From Phlebotomus papatasi (taxonomy: Eukaryota; Arthropoda; Insecta; Diptera; Psychodidae), in assembly GCF_024763615.1 (NCBI RefSeq), contig NC_077222.1, forward strand, positions 48,174,001-48,238,000: a DNA stretch of 64,000 nucleotides, given 5' to 3'. How positions within the stretch are numbered: position 1 is the first letter of the stretch; each line of letters begins with the position of its first letter. A program made the position numbers and the translations under genes. The notes under the pieces are model-generated. The model did not search any database, had not been told where the DNA came from, and saw only the letters and a program-made list of their open reading frames with translations. This document shows, piece by piece, positions 1 through 13,200 of the stretch.

Positions 1-7
1 ATAGTTA

Positions 8-871
8 GGGGGAAGCACTCTACCTTCCGTCAACTCAAGCTTCGAACAATTCATTTTTTGAAATGTATTTTTAACGACTTGGACTCGTTATAACATTGTA
101 TTTTAATAACTGATTTCTCAAATGCCTCAAATTTTTTGAAAAGAACTTATTAGCATCGAACAGACTGGGCCATTGCTTTTTTAATCGATTTTCAAAGAAG
201 CAATGGAGAAGTGAATATGACACCTTCATTGTTTTCGATTAGAAAACTCACTGAGAATAGCGCCATCCAGTGTAAGTAAAATGTATAAGGCGGGAAATAT
301 TTTAAGTTGTTCAAAACACATTATTCACACTATTCATATGTATTTTAGGTATTTTATACTAAACTTGAATTTCACTAATGCCTAGATTCATTTTAAATAC
401 ATTTCAAAAGTTTTCACAAGAGTTTTATGAATAAAATTTCCTTTGTTTTGATTTTTTCTGGCATCAGCTGATTTCGATGGTGGTCGATGAAATTTCGAAC
501 AGTGAGTTTAAACAGAGAATGTTAACGGACTATGTGATATGGAATTGTCAAGGAAAAGCAATTGACCAGGCAATTGCTTTATGCTTTTTGTTCAAGGTAT
601 TTAAATTTGGCTAATTTTACTAAAATATCATTTTCTTTTTACAGAATATTGTCTCAGAGAACGGAAAAAGATCAAATTGATGCAAAAATTGGTTTGATGC
701 CTCAATTTTTTGGATATTTTTTCCACGTGTAAAAAAGCAATGAAGGAGTAAAAAAGCAATGACCATGTACAAAATCCCAGTCTGTTCGATGTGATTAAAT
801 CCATTGAGAACATTGAGAAAAAAATTGAGTTGTCCGAAGCTGCAGTCGTCTGAAGGTAGCGCTCTTTTCCC
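8..871. mobile_element. Non-autonomous TIR element, TA target site (family TAGGGGGAAGCACTCTACC)
   Basis: The left end GGGGGAAGCACTCTACCTTC and right end GAAGGTAGCGCTCTTTTCCC form inverted termini, each flanked by TA. Inside are further inverted pieces around AAAGAAGCAATGG and the motif GAACAGACTGGG. It has no long open frame. A relative, itself interrupted, lies at 17047-19027. Confidence 0.7.
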
Positions 872-1123
872 TAAGAAGTCAAACATTTTCTGAAAAACTT
901 AGGTAAAATTCATTGCAGGAATAAGGGAAAAGTATAATGTGTTCGAAATCAGAGTGTGTGCGAAGCCTAAAAGACTTCCCCTATATTTAGTTATCGTGTG
1001 TAGTAGAAATTCAGTTGAAAATTTAACTGGGAAATTTCAACTCTTTCACTGTGTTGATAAAATGATAAATGCAATACATATCGGCAGTTCAATGAATAGC
1101 CTCTCAGGTGTTGTAATTAGTGT

Positions 1124-1236
1124 CTAAGAAGGGACATTTTTCCCCCTGAATATTCCACACAATGCATAATACACGAATTCCACGATGCTGAGGAGTGATG
1201 AACCCAAGAATAAGCCGGCAATACCTCCAAATGCAA
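1124..1236 (-). CDS. Channel exon 7: TM2, selectivity filter and C terminus
   Basis: The exon encodes residues 431-466 and the TAG stop (1126-1124). AFGGIAGLFLGSSLLSIVEF continuing VYYAL is the most conserved part of DEG/ENaC proteins: TM2 with the Gly-x-Ser filter as Gly441-Ser442-Ser443. The cytosolic tail is very short (about nine residues, ending GKNVPS). The acceptor is TAATATTTCAG|TTGCA. It lies 8.4 kb from exon 6. I see no convincing AATAAA just downstream of the stop on the minus strand. Confidence 0.92.
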
Positions 1237-4200
1237 CTGAAATATTAATAGAAAATGTGCTGGGAAGAACCTCTCAACATCAACACTTAAGTGTCTTATT
1301 AATTGCTCCATTAAATATTAAGAGACAATGGAAAATTCTGTAACGAAATTAGGACGTACGGAGGATTTGCAGAGGTAGAAAATTGCTTTTTCAGGGGCTT
1401 TAAGTACAATCTATCTCCTAATCAGAAGGTACCTTCCTGACACCTTTATAAATCGTCTACATCGCTCTAATGCGATATAACGGTGGAATTGTAAAGTGAT
1501 AGAAATTTTTCTTCTGTCGAAGAACAAAATGTGTTTACATTCCCTGAGAATTTTTGGTTTAGCCAAAAGCTTCCCTCCACCCCTTTTCTCCCATTCGCGG
1601 ATACCAGGAATTTTTTCTTAATATTTTATAGGAAGCGAGTTGAGGGATGTGAATCTCAACCGTAGGGGGACATTAATTAATGAAATCTCACCCTCGTTCG
1701 CAGAAATTGACTCTATATAGAGAGACGATATAATAATAAACTCCGTTGTATCGCATATAAAATCATTAATCATTTCATACAACATTTGAGAGTGTTAAAG
1801 ACTTGAGTTTGGTTTTCCTTTTTTTTTACAAACCTTCAGAAAAAAAAGTTTTTACCAATTAAATGAATTATACAAATGAAGTGAAAAAAAAATAATTTAA
1901 CATGTTTTTTTTGTAATGCAACCTTGTGCGAGTCTCTGTGGAAGTACATTAAAGTGAAAACTTTTGCCACAAATGGGTAAACCACAACTGCAACCCGATT
2001 TAAGCAGAAATAATTAAAACCACGTAACAAAATTGTATCCTGATTATTTGCATGTATGAATAAATTATTAGTTTGTTGGACACCTTCATGGCTCATTTTA
2101 AATCTGTTTATGGTTATTTTACTCCCCATTTAACTCATAAAAAAATACACTGGATATTGCATAAAATGCAAAGGTATTTCCTTCATTATTGAAATTAATT
2201 TGCAATAGGCTACAAGAAAATTTGCCATAAAAATAAACATTAGTTTTCACTTTTATTACTCCCTCCGTTCCGAAAAAATCGTAGGGGGAGGTGGGGGTAC
2301 TTTGAGCTATGGGGCTACATTGTTATGCGATTTTTTCGCATAGGGGAGACTGGGGCAAAATTTGTCAAAACGAAAATTTTAATATTCACTATTTTCTAAA
2401 ATAAAAGAGACTGAGGCTTGAAATTTTTATTATAGGTAGCCTTCATAAACCTTCTTAAACTTACAAAGATTCAAGGGGTTAGAGGAAGTATTATGTAAAA
2501 TAAAAAATAATGAAATTTTGAGCCCTATTTTTGGAATATTTGGCTTACAGAAAATATCAATACTGATTAGCTCAATTTCAGCACATTTCTCGTTAAAATA
2601 GAGAAAAATTATCTTCGACAAAGTTGTAAAAGGAATAAATTTCCTATAAAAATATGTCTATTTGATATTTTTAACGTTTCCGAGAGTAAAACGTCATAAA
2701 TTATCTCAAGACTGACAAAATTTGTCCCAGCAATTTTGAGAATCTTCACAAAATCGACTTTTATGACTCGGGAACACCTTTTAGATCAAGAAAATTTCAT
2801 AAAGTCGAATTTCATATCCATTTCTTTCTCACATGTTTTGCATATGTCTATCTCATTCTCTCGCACTCTTCTTCTTCTCTTAAACATCACTCCAAATTCA
2901 ATTTAGCTCAATCGAATTTGGTATGCGAAAGAAAAAGATAGTCATATGCAAAACGATTATTATAAGACTTAAACGTTTTATAATGAGCATATTCTTATAG
3001 GAAATTTACTGCTCTACAACATTGTAGAAGACTATTTTCCTCTATCTCGAAAGAAATGTGATTTTTTAATCATTTTCTAATGGCTCCGGCACACCTTTAA
3101 GATCAGGAAAATTTCATGAAGTAGAATTTCGAAACCTTTTCTTTCTCACATGTTTTTGCATATGACTATCTTTTTTTTCGCATACCAAATTCGATTGAGC
3201 TAAATTGAATTTGGAGTGATTTTTAAGAGAAGAAGAAGAAGAATGCGAGAGAATGAGATAGACATATGCAAAACATGTGAGAAAGAAAAGGTTTCGAATT
3301 TCTACTTTATGAAATTTTCCTGATCTAAAAGGTGTGCCGGAGCCATTAGAAAATGATTCGAAAATCAAATTTTTTTCGATATAGAGGGAAATAGTCTTCT
3401 GCAATGTTGTAGAGCAGTAAATTTCCTATAAGAATATGCTCATTATAAAATGTTTAAGTTTTCTCAGAGCTCGTGAAAGAATTAAATATGCGTTTTGACA
3501 AATTTTGCCCCAGTCTTCCCTATTTCTAATGGAAACTGGGTTTAACCATTATGGCCCCTACATACCAAAAGAAGTTTTCATCATTATTTGGCATAATATG
3601 GAACGAAATTGTATACGCCTGGATAAAGAAAAATGTCATAATTTCTTCAATAATGCCAAATATGGACATAAATTTATCTAGTGTGTTATTTAACAAACTT
3701 AAAATTCACACAAAATTCAAAAGCTTTTAAATTTTGTGTGAAATTATTATAAAAATGGAGAATTTTGAAGAAAATCTTTCGTACATGTGCAAATAATGAC
3801 GTCATATTGCGTCAAAATTCTCAATTTTTGACAAAAATTCCGTCTAATGTGGAGAAGCCATTCTAATTTGAAAAAATTTCGTTAAAATGCTCAATTTCGA
3901 TGTAAAATAGATATAGAGTTTAAAGAAGCCTTTATGTTTGCAAATACGATTTGATAATGTATAAAATGCTATGATATAAAAACATCAAAAGAATATTTTT
4001 TGTAGAATATAATATTATATTACCGGTTATATAATATTACCTGGGAGATTTACGTATCTAGACCGTAAAAATTATAAGAAATTTATTTACAAAACTAAAA
4101 AATATTAAAAAAAATATTGTTCATAATATAATATGCTCTGATCTCACAATATAAAATAGGATGATTTCGCAATCTGATTATCCCCTTAATATAAGGAGCC

Positions 4201-7200
4201 TCTAAATCAATCCCTGACAATTATTTTGCATATTTCGACCCTTGAGATACTCTTTGGCCAAGAGGAAGAATAAAAAATGGATTTCTTCATTTAAATGTTT
4301 AGTCATTTTGACCGACCCTTCGTCGAAGCCTCTCTCGACAGCACTTTCCGTGTCATTGAACAGGGTCAAGTCCTTTTTTCCCATGATATTGCTCTATTTC
4401 CTCTACAATTGTGTTCAACACACTTTTTTGCCGCTTTTATGAAAATGATTTGCAAAATATTGTAAATATATAAATTCCAAGAATGACCCCATTTTTTTCT
4501 CTGGCAAACACAATGTTAATGACTTAAATCGTGTTTTACTTGGATTGATGCAATATTTGGGGAGAAAAAAAATTGAATGGGGCTGGGAATCACAGGAAAA
4601 ATCTAGATTTTTGTCTATGACCATTTGTGTTTGCCTATGATCATTTAATGGGGTTTGAGTCAATTCCTTCCTTCCATAGTCATTTTGCTCATTTCAACAT
4701 TAACATTCCACCAGATTTTCTATGGCAATAAAAAAGAACCCTAAATTACTCACATACCCATTTATAATACCCTAATCTTTATTATCTAATTTTGCGGAAG
4801 AAAAAGGAAGGAAAAAAAACTTACGAAGGGTTGCGTGGGATATTTCGTGTAAGGTTGGTTGTGCGGGGCTGAAGGTGGGAAACGTATGCTTTTTGCCTTA
4901 CAAAGACTATTTCAGATGTGAAGCCTTTAAGATGATACAGTAAATGACATTAAATTACCTGATTCTTTAATAAATATTTTCTTTACGTAAATAATGTAAT
5001 TTATTTACGTTTTTCCGGTACTAGCAAGGGTAGGGGAGACTGGGGCAAAACTTGTCAAAACGCATATCGTCGGTTCCAAAGAAGATTATTGTAAGTCTAA
5101 AATGTAAACTTTACAGGAGAGAGCTTTAAAATTTGACAGCTAAAATTTATTTTTATAAATTTCACTGTAATTAAAATACTTTTAGCTTTTGAAACTATTT
5201 TATCATACTTACGCATTGAATATCTTCTGGTTAACGCTACTTTTAAGCTATTTACAGTAAAATTGTGGGCTAAAAACTCGATAATCGGGCACGCTGATTT
5301 TCAGTTTTTTTCTTGTAACTTTTCCAGGAATATCTTAATTATTATAAAATTTTGTGGGGATGTAGATCTAAGGTTTCTGCATCCAATGATACTATCTTTT
5401 TATACTACTGTAAGTAGACTTACAATAGTCTTCTTCGGAGCCGACGATATTAGGTGAGATTCTTAACAATCTCACCTACTATAATCCTAACAAAATTTCA
5501 TGTCGTCCGATCGACCTCAAATTTGGCCAAAATGTGTTTCGCCACTTCCTGATTCCGAATATATATGTGGCTAAGTTACGTTCCCGGCCGGCCGGCCGGC
5601 CGGCCGGCCGCTCGCTCTTTGGAGCTTAATAGCTCCTAAACTAAAAAAGATATCGACTTGCGGTTTTCGGCAAAGGTTATATATCGGGTGAAAATTGCAA
5701 CTTGGTGCATAGACCCCCCACCCCCCACCCCTCCTTCCGCCATTTTGAAGACCCCCTTTTTTTGTTTTCTCAATAACTCCGCCCCTATGGCATTCAGCGG
5801 ACTCAAATTTTAGTATGTTATAGCTGGGCCTTAGAGCTTTCCATCAATACCAAACTTAAGGTCCCTCGACCCCCCTGACCCGAGCTATAAGGGTCCAAAA
5901 AAATTTCTTAAAATGGCCATAACTCCGGTTCTAATTGTCAGAATTTAAAAAGTGAGGGCTTTTTGGAAAGCTCTCGTGAAATGCCACTTCCCCTTCTAAC
6001 ATCGCAAGTTCATAAAACCACCGCTAGGGGCGCTTTTTTTAAAAAGAAAATTTTTAAATCTTAAAAGTTAAATAACTCAAAAATTCCATTGTGCATCGGG
6101 CTGAAAATTTAGTATGTTGTAGCCGTTGATTATACCTATCAAACAAAAAAAACCTTAAGTCGATCTAAAACCCTTGTCCCGAGCTATAAGGGGTCAAAGT
6201 TCGAACATTGACCGGCCTCTATCTCCGGTTCTAACTAACATAGCGACCTAAATTTTACCTTTTTGGTTTCGTCTCGATGAGCACTTTCAGATGGAAGTTC
6301 AAAAAGTCACCACAGGTGGCGCTGTGATAGCGTCAAAATTCATCGAAATTCAAAATCACTTTTCTCAAAAACGGCATTGTGCAAGTTAATGAAATTTTAG
6401 TATGTTGTAGTCCAGTCTAGGACGTTTCCAAAATGGTGCGTATGCGCGCTGTGGTTAAAACAGAACCGGAGATATGAGGGGTCAAAGTTCACGAAATTCA
6501 AAAAATCATATCTCCGGTTCTATGTGACCGATTTTGATGACTGAGGGCTTAAACGAAAGATCTCACCAAATGCTACAACTTTCTAGAATATTTGAACTTC
6601 GTGGGACCAACACCAGGGGCGCCACAGTCGAAAAACCAATTTCAATATCACATAACCTCAATTATCTCGACTGTCGCTGAACCGATTTTGATGATTACTT
6701 CGACAAAATTGTAGAGCACATTTGTCTCTACATTTCGTCCATACATCATTTTCCGCTCAGGCTACGCTATCACTCCGATTTTGCCGTTTAAGTGTGAAAA
6801 AAATTATTTTTCCCATAATAACGCTTTGAAATCACTCAGATGCCAATTTGACTGCCTCTACTCCACCAAGACACTTAAAATAGGGTTTTAAATGGAAAGT
6901 CCCACAAAATACAACAATTCTTTGATATAGTTGAAGTTCAACAAATGACTACTTCGGACACTCTGGATGAAAAAACGAGTTAAGAAACAAAAAACCTCGC
7001 TTATCTTGGCTTCTGAGTAATCGATGAGATCATGTTCTATAGGAAAATTATAGAGTACATTCTGGTCTACATTTCACCCATATATCACTTTTGTGCCAGT
7101 TCATCCCAATCCTTGATATTTTGGTTTAAATACAAAATTTGTATAATTTCACGAATTTGATTCAAGATAACTGAATGGCAACTCACAATTTCAGCTCTAA

Positions 7201-10200
7201 ATCGAATTTGCATGCACTCCGAGTTAGCTCACGTTAAGAATCTCACCTACATAAGCCGGTTAGGATTATCTGTCCCTTTAATTCTTTCACGACCTCTGAA
7301 AAAACTTAAACGTTTTATAATGAGCATATTCTTATAGGAAATTTACTGTTCTACAACATTGAAGAAGACTATTTTCCTCTATCTCGAAAGAAATGTGATT
7401 TTCGAATCATTTTCTAAAAGTCGATTTTGTGGAGATTCTCAAAATTGCTGGGACAAATTTTGTCAGTCTTCGTATAATTTATGACGTTTTACTCTCGCAA
7501 ACGTTAAAAATATCAAATAGACATATTTTTATAGGAAATTTATTCCTTTTACAACTTTGTCGAAGATAATTTTTCTCTATCTTAACGAGAAATGTGCTTA
7601 GATTGAGCTAATCAGTATTGATATTTTCTGTAAGCCAAATATTCCAAGAATAGGGCTCAAAATTTTATTATTTTTTATTTTACATAATCCTTCCTCGAAT
7701 CCTTTGAATCTTTGTAAGTTTAAGAAGGTTTATGAAGGCTATCTATAATAAAAATTTCAAGCCTCAGTCTCTTTTATTTTAGAAAATAGTAAATATTGAA
7801 ATTTTCGTTTTGACAAATTTTGCCCCAGTCTCCCCTACTAGAAAAATCAGATCATAAGCCAATTAAACTCCTATTAAAAACAAAAACTTTTAACTATAAA
7901 AATTCATCTACAACAAACAAAATATTTCAGAATATTTTGGCAAATGCTACATGCATAGTTTTCAAAAACTACAAAAGATTTGGACATATTTCTGTTTAAA
8001 TTACAGTTTTATGAAAATTTTAACATAGGGGAAACTGGGGCACCACCAAACACGGGGTAGCACCAAACACTGCGATTTTTTAATCGGATATTCGACTTCA
8101 GATGATAAGACCTATAGGAATTTATTTAAGCCCAAGTAGTTTAGAAGAGATAAAAATTAGTGTTTTGTGGTACCCCGTGTTTGGTGGTGCCCCAGTTTCC
8201 CCTAAATTTTAACGTCAATCAATTTCAATTGAAGATGTGGCTTTTTTTTGCGATATTTAAGTACAATTGTTCTCAAGTGTCCCGGTTAAAATCCCGAAAG
8301 CCAAAATCCCGAAAGTCAAAATCCTGAATCCTTAAAAGTGTCATAGCTACTCCCACAATTGCACTCGCGCTTACTGGAGGCAAAGGGAAACTTTCTGTGT
8401 CTTGGAAAATTATTCTACAAATTATCCTCCATTAATTTCATCCTTTTCAGGATTTTGAACATTTGGGGTTTGGGGTTTAGGATTTTGACTTTTCAGAATT
8501 TTGACATTTGGAATTTTGACTTTCGGGATTTTTACTGCCTCCGGTTCTCACTTCTTGATGGGGGCGTGACCTAAATAATTATTAACGAAAAATTGGATAA
8601 TTTTATTAAATCAATTTATTATTGTAGATATGGTTTTTTTAGTTAAGCTAAAAGAAATGTAAAAAAATCTGTTTGTGATGTATTTTAACATCACCAAATA
8701 TAATCCTAGCAATATTTGTGATGAATGAATTTGCGCAAATTCATCTGAATCATGCGCCAAATTTGAGAAAACACGAAATGAACCATTTTTTTCCTTCAGC
8801 ATTATACTTTTCTCAATGGGTTTTTGTGTCACACACTTCCTTACATGACACTGGATAATTCAGCCAGATTATTCCCCAAATCATTATTACCCTACATTAA
8901 TTATGATTGCCATTGTCATTGTTGCTGGTGAAGAATCCCTTTTTGTATTTTTGTTGGGAGAATTTTAGGGTATATTGTGTTTAAAAATATACACCAACAT
9001 ATCTAAGCGGAATATTTGTTACAGAAATAGCAGATTTAAACCTAAACAGCTCAAAGACTTTATAATAATTTTGTATAAATATAGAAAGAATTTAATTTCA
9101 TAAGGATTTCTGATCATTCAAGTTTTCATAATGCGCAAATATTTCTTATTCTCCAAGAAATTCAATAAGAGCATATCCCGAAAAAGATTCTTCAACTCTT
9201 TGAGGTGTTCTCCTCAAAAGGCATCCACTTCTCAACCAAGTGATTTTCCCATTTAAAGCACGATTTAAACTTGTATGTTTTCACTTCTTTTGATAAATAG
9301 AAGCAAATCCCGCAGGAAATTTCTCTTATACATTGTCAAAAAATTTGTATATGGGCGTAAATTTCCCAGAAAATTCACGCGCTACTTTCTTGGAATTACA
9401 CGGAATATCTTTCCCCACGGATTTAACTGAGAGTGGGAACTACGGTGGTTTGAAAAAAAAAAATGTCCTGCTGTCGTCTGTCTGGATAGAACATAAAATC
9501 CGAAAAAGCATATTAAGGAGAAATCTGTGTTGGAATGGTGCTGAGATGAACGGCTGAGAGCGTAGCATCGATTTTTTATTTACGTATTAATGAGAAAAGC
9601 ACTCACCTATTAAATCCAGGAACTCGTATACAACATACGTCCTATATTTTACCATCGTAGCATATCGAAAGTGAACGTCCAATGTTATTAAAGCTCTATC
9701 CTCCTCACTTAGAATACAATGGGGAAAAAGCCCACGGAGGAGGCACCCACGTAACAATGGCGGGAAAAAAAGAAGCAAAATGAGACACTTAATTTAATGG
9801 TACATTATTGCGGATGATATCATTAATTAATTATTGCTTACGGGAGCTCATTTGATTCTGTGGCGATATTGTAAGTCACATGGCTACACTCAGGAAGGCA
9901 CGATGCGCAGAGGGTGGCATTCTTGTCGGAATCACCACCAGTTTTATGTCGCCCCACAAAATTATGTCTCAATTGTTCTATAAATTAATTCAAGAAGGAA
10001 AGATTTAATTATCTGCCTTAACACTATGCAAAAGAAACTTTTCTCCAAATTAAAATTAGTTAAAAATGCAGAACTCTTTTTTTGTACACCAGGGAGCTTC
10101 AAGGTAACTTATACTACAACATCTTGAAAATCTTAAAAATCTTATAAAGTACCAAATAAAACTAACATATAAAATAATTGCGTCTTAGAGCTTTTATACA

Positions 10201-13200
10201 TCAGAATATAATACAAGAGAGCTTATTTATCTGTAATCTTGGTATTGCGACTCAAAGAGGCCTAAGAAAGAAAACTACGTGCAATAAAATTTAAAAACAG
10301 TGTAAGTAAGTGTGCCAAATTCCGGCCAGCTTGCAATTCCGGCCACCTTTTGTGTTCCTCGAATTTCCATGAATTTTTAGTTTTTACATGCTCTAGAGAT
10401 TATACAATCCAAAAGAATGACAAAAAATGTAGCTTCGACAAACGAGATGACGTGAAAAAGACATTGGAAGAATTCCCGAAGGGCAAGGAACTATGAGAAT
10501 GAAGGTGGCCGAAATAGGCCACCAAAGCTATGTCTACATTTTTATTCATTTTAAAATGTATTAAGAATGATTTTAGAGTAATTAAAGACGATAAACGATT
10601 TACAAGGTTCCAAGCAACACTCCTTAAGAAGAAGGAATAAAAAAATCAATTTTTATTAAAAAGGGACAGATAATCCTAACCGGCTTATGTAGGTGAGATT
10701 CTTAACGTGAGCTAACTCGGAGTGCATGCAAATTCGATTTAGAGCTGAAGTTGGGAGACGCCATTCAGTTATCTTGAATCAAATTCGTGAAATTATACAA
10801 ATTTTGTATTTAAACCAAAATATCAAGGATTTGGATGAACTGACAGAAAAGTGTTATATGGGTGAAATGTAGACCAGAATGTTCTCTATAATTTTTCCAT
10901 AGAACATGATCTCATCGATTACTCAGAAGCCAAGATAATCGAGGTTTTTTGTTTCTTAACTCGTTTTTTCATCCATCAGAGTGCCCCAAGTGTTCATTTG
11001 TTGAACTTCAACTATATCAAAGAATTGTTGTATTCTGTGGGACTTTCCATTTAAAACCCTATTTTAAGTGTCTTGGTGGAGTAGAGGCAGTCAAATTGGC
11101 ATCTGAGTGATTTCAAAGCGTTATTATGGGAAAAATCAATTTTTTCACACTTAAACGGCAAAATCGGAGTGATAGCGTAGTCTGACCGGAAAATGATGTA
11201 TGGACGAAATGTAGAGACAAATGTCCTCTACAATTATGTCGAAGTAATCATCAAAATCGGTTCAGCGACAGTCGAGATAATTGAGGTTATGTGATATTGA
11301 AATTGGTTTTTTGACTGTGGCGCCCCTGGTGTTAGTCCCACGAAGTTCAAATGTTCTAGAAAGTTGTAGTATTTGGTGAGATCTTTCGTTTAAGCCCTCA
11401 TTCATCAAAATCGGTCATATAGAACCGGAGATATGATTTTTAAAATTTTGTGAACTTTGACCCCTCATATCTCCGGTTCTGTTTTAACCACAGCGCACAT
11501 ACGCACCATTTTGGAAACGTCCTAGACTGGACTACAACATACTAAAATTTCATTAACTTGCACAATGCCGTTTTTGAGAAAAGTGACTTTGAATTTCGAT
11601 GAATTTTGACGCTATCACAGCGCCACCTGTGGTGACTTTTTGAACTTCCATCTGAAAGTGCTCATCGAGACGAAACCAAAAAGGTAAAATTTATGTCGAT
11701 ATGTTAATTAGAACCGGAGATAGAGGCCGGTCAATGTTCGAACTTTGACCCCTTATAGCTCGGGTCAGGGGTTATGGATCGACTTAAGGTTTTTTTTGTT
11801 TGATAGGTATAATCAACGGCTACAACATACTAAAATTTCAGCCCGATTGCATAAGGAATTTTTGAGTTATTTAACTTATAAGATTTAAAAATTTTCTTTT
11901 TAATAATAGCGCCCCTAGCGGTGGTTTTATGAACTTGCGATGTTAGAAGAGGAAGTGGCATTTCACGAGAGCTTTCCAAAAAGCCCTCATTTTTTAAATT
12001 CTGACAATTAGAACCGGAGTTATGGCCATTTTAAGAAAATTTTTTTGGACCCTTATAGCTCGGGTCAGGGGGGTCGGGGGACCTTAAGTTTGGTATTGAT
12101 GGAAAGCTCTAAGGCCCAGCTATAACATACTAAAATTTGAGCCCGCTCGATGCCATAGGGGCGGAGCTATTGAGAAAACAAAAAAAGGGGGGTCTTCAAA
12201 ATGGCGGAAGGAGGGGTGGGGGGTGGGGAGTCAATGCACCAAGTTGCAATTTTCACCCGATATATAACCTTTGCCGAAAACCGCAAGTCGATATCTTTTT
12301 TAGTTTAGGAGCTATTAAGCTCCAAAGAGCGGCCGGCCGGCCGGACGGCCGGACGGCCGGCCGGGAACGTAACTTAGCCCCCCATATATTCGTGATCAGG
12401 AAGTGGCGAAACACATTTTGGCCAAGTTTGAGCGCGATCGGAGGACATGAAATTTTGTTAGGATTATAGTAGGTGAGATTGTTAAGAATCTCACCTAATA
12501 TATCGAAATGATAAGGGGAGATATACAACTACAAAATTTTAGTGGGTCAGCTGTCAGCTCTTAAAAAAAAGATCTTAATATTAGGTGAGATTCTTAACAA
12601 TCTCACCTACTATAATCCTAACAAAATTTCATGTCGTCCGATCGACCTCAAACTTGGCCAAAATGTGTTTCAGCACTTCCTGATCACGAATATATATGTG
12701 GCTATTTTACGTTCCCGGCCGGAACGTAAAATAGCCCCCCATATATTCGTGATCAGGAAGTGGCGAAACACATTTTGGCCAAGTTTGAGCGCGATCGGAG
12801 GACATGAAATTTTGTTAGGATTATAGTAGGTGAGATTGTTAAGAATCTCACCTAATATTACATTTCAAACTTGAGACTTTGGCGCTTGTATGCAACTATT
12901 CCGAAATTTGGCACACTTACCCTAAACCTTTATCAGTTTATTAGGTGCAAAATTTTAGATATTAAGTCATTAGTATTTTCAAAATTCAGTGTGAAAAATC
13001 AATTGAAACACATTGACACCAGAAAACTTGTGCTAGATTCACAAAAAGTATTACATTGGAGAAATAATACAAAATTATCAGACAAGAAAACGTATTTAAA
13101 TTAGTTCCATACAAATCAAACTAAAAATAATTCAAGAACACTAAAATTTAGCTATAGTTTAAAATTTCATTGAATCTTATCAGCTTTCGAAAATGCCCTT

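Larger units (their letters stand above)
5033..7835. mobile_element. TIR element TAGGGGAGACTGGGGC (copy 2), split by two insertions
   Basis: The host ends GGGGAGACTGGGGCAAAACT and TTTTGCCCCAGTCTCCCC are flanked by TA. Comparison with copy 1 shows the host text CGCATA...TTTAATTCTTTCACGA is interrupted exactly at 5067-7276. The insertions are a MITE (5067-5447) followed directly by a 1.8-kb CCGG-rich element. The rest (7277-7835) matches copy 1 in reverse. Confidence 0.75.
10302..12924. mobile_element. MITE AGGGTAAGTGTGCCAAATTCC (copy 1), interrupted by copies B and C
   Basis: The left part (10302-10661) and right part (12858-12924, ending ATTTGGCACACTTACCC) together match the intact copies at 24304-24731 and 35607-36022. 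The host text is broken after AATTTTTATTAAA and resumes at ACATTTCAAACTTGAG. The 2.2 kb between is the insertion of CCGG-rich elements. Confidence 0.75.

Noticed and set aside
5450..7276. Helitron identity for the CCGG-rich element, because of the terminal hairpin followed by TAAT
   Set aside because: The hairpin runs right to the end without the usual spacer before CTRR, the other end does not start with TC, and both ends share inverted text. Left unclassified.
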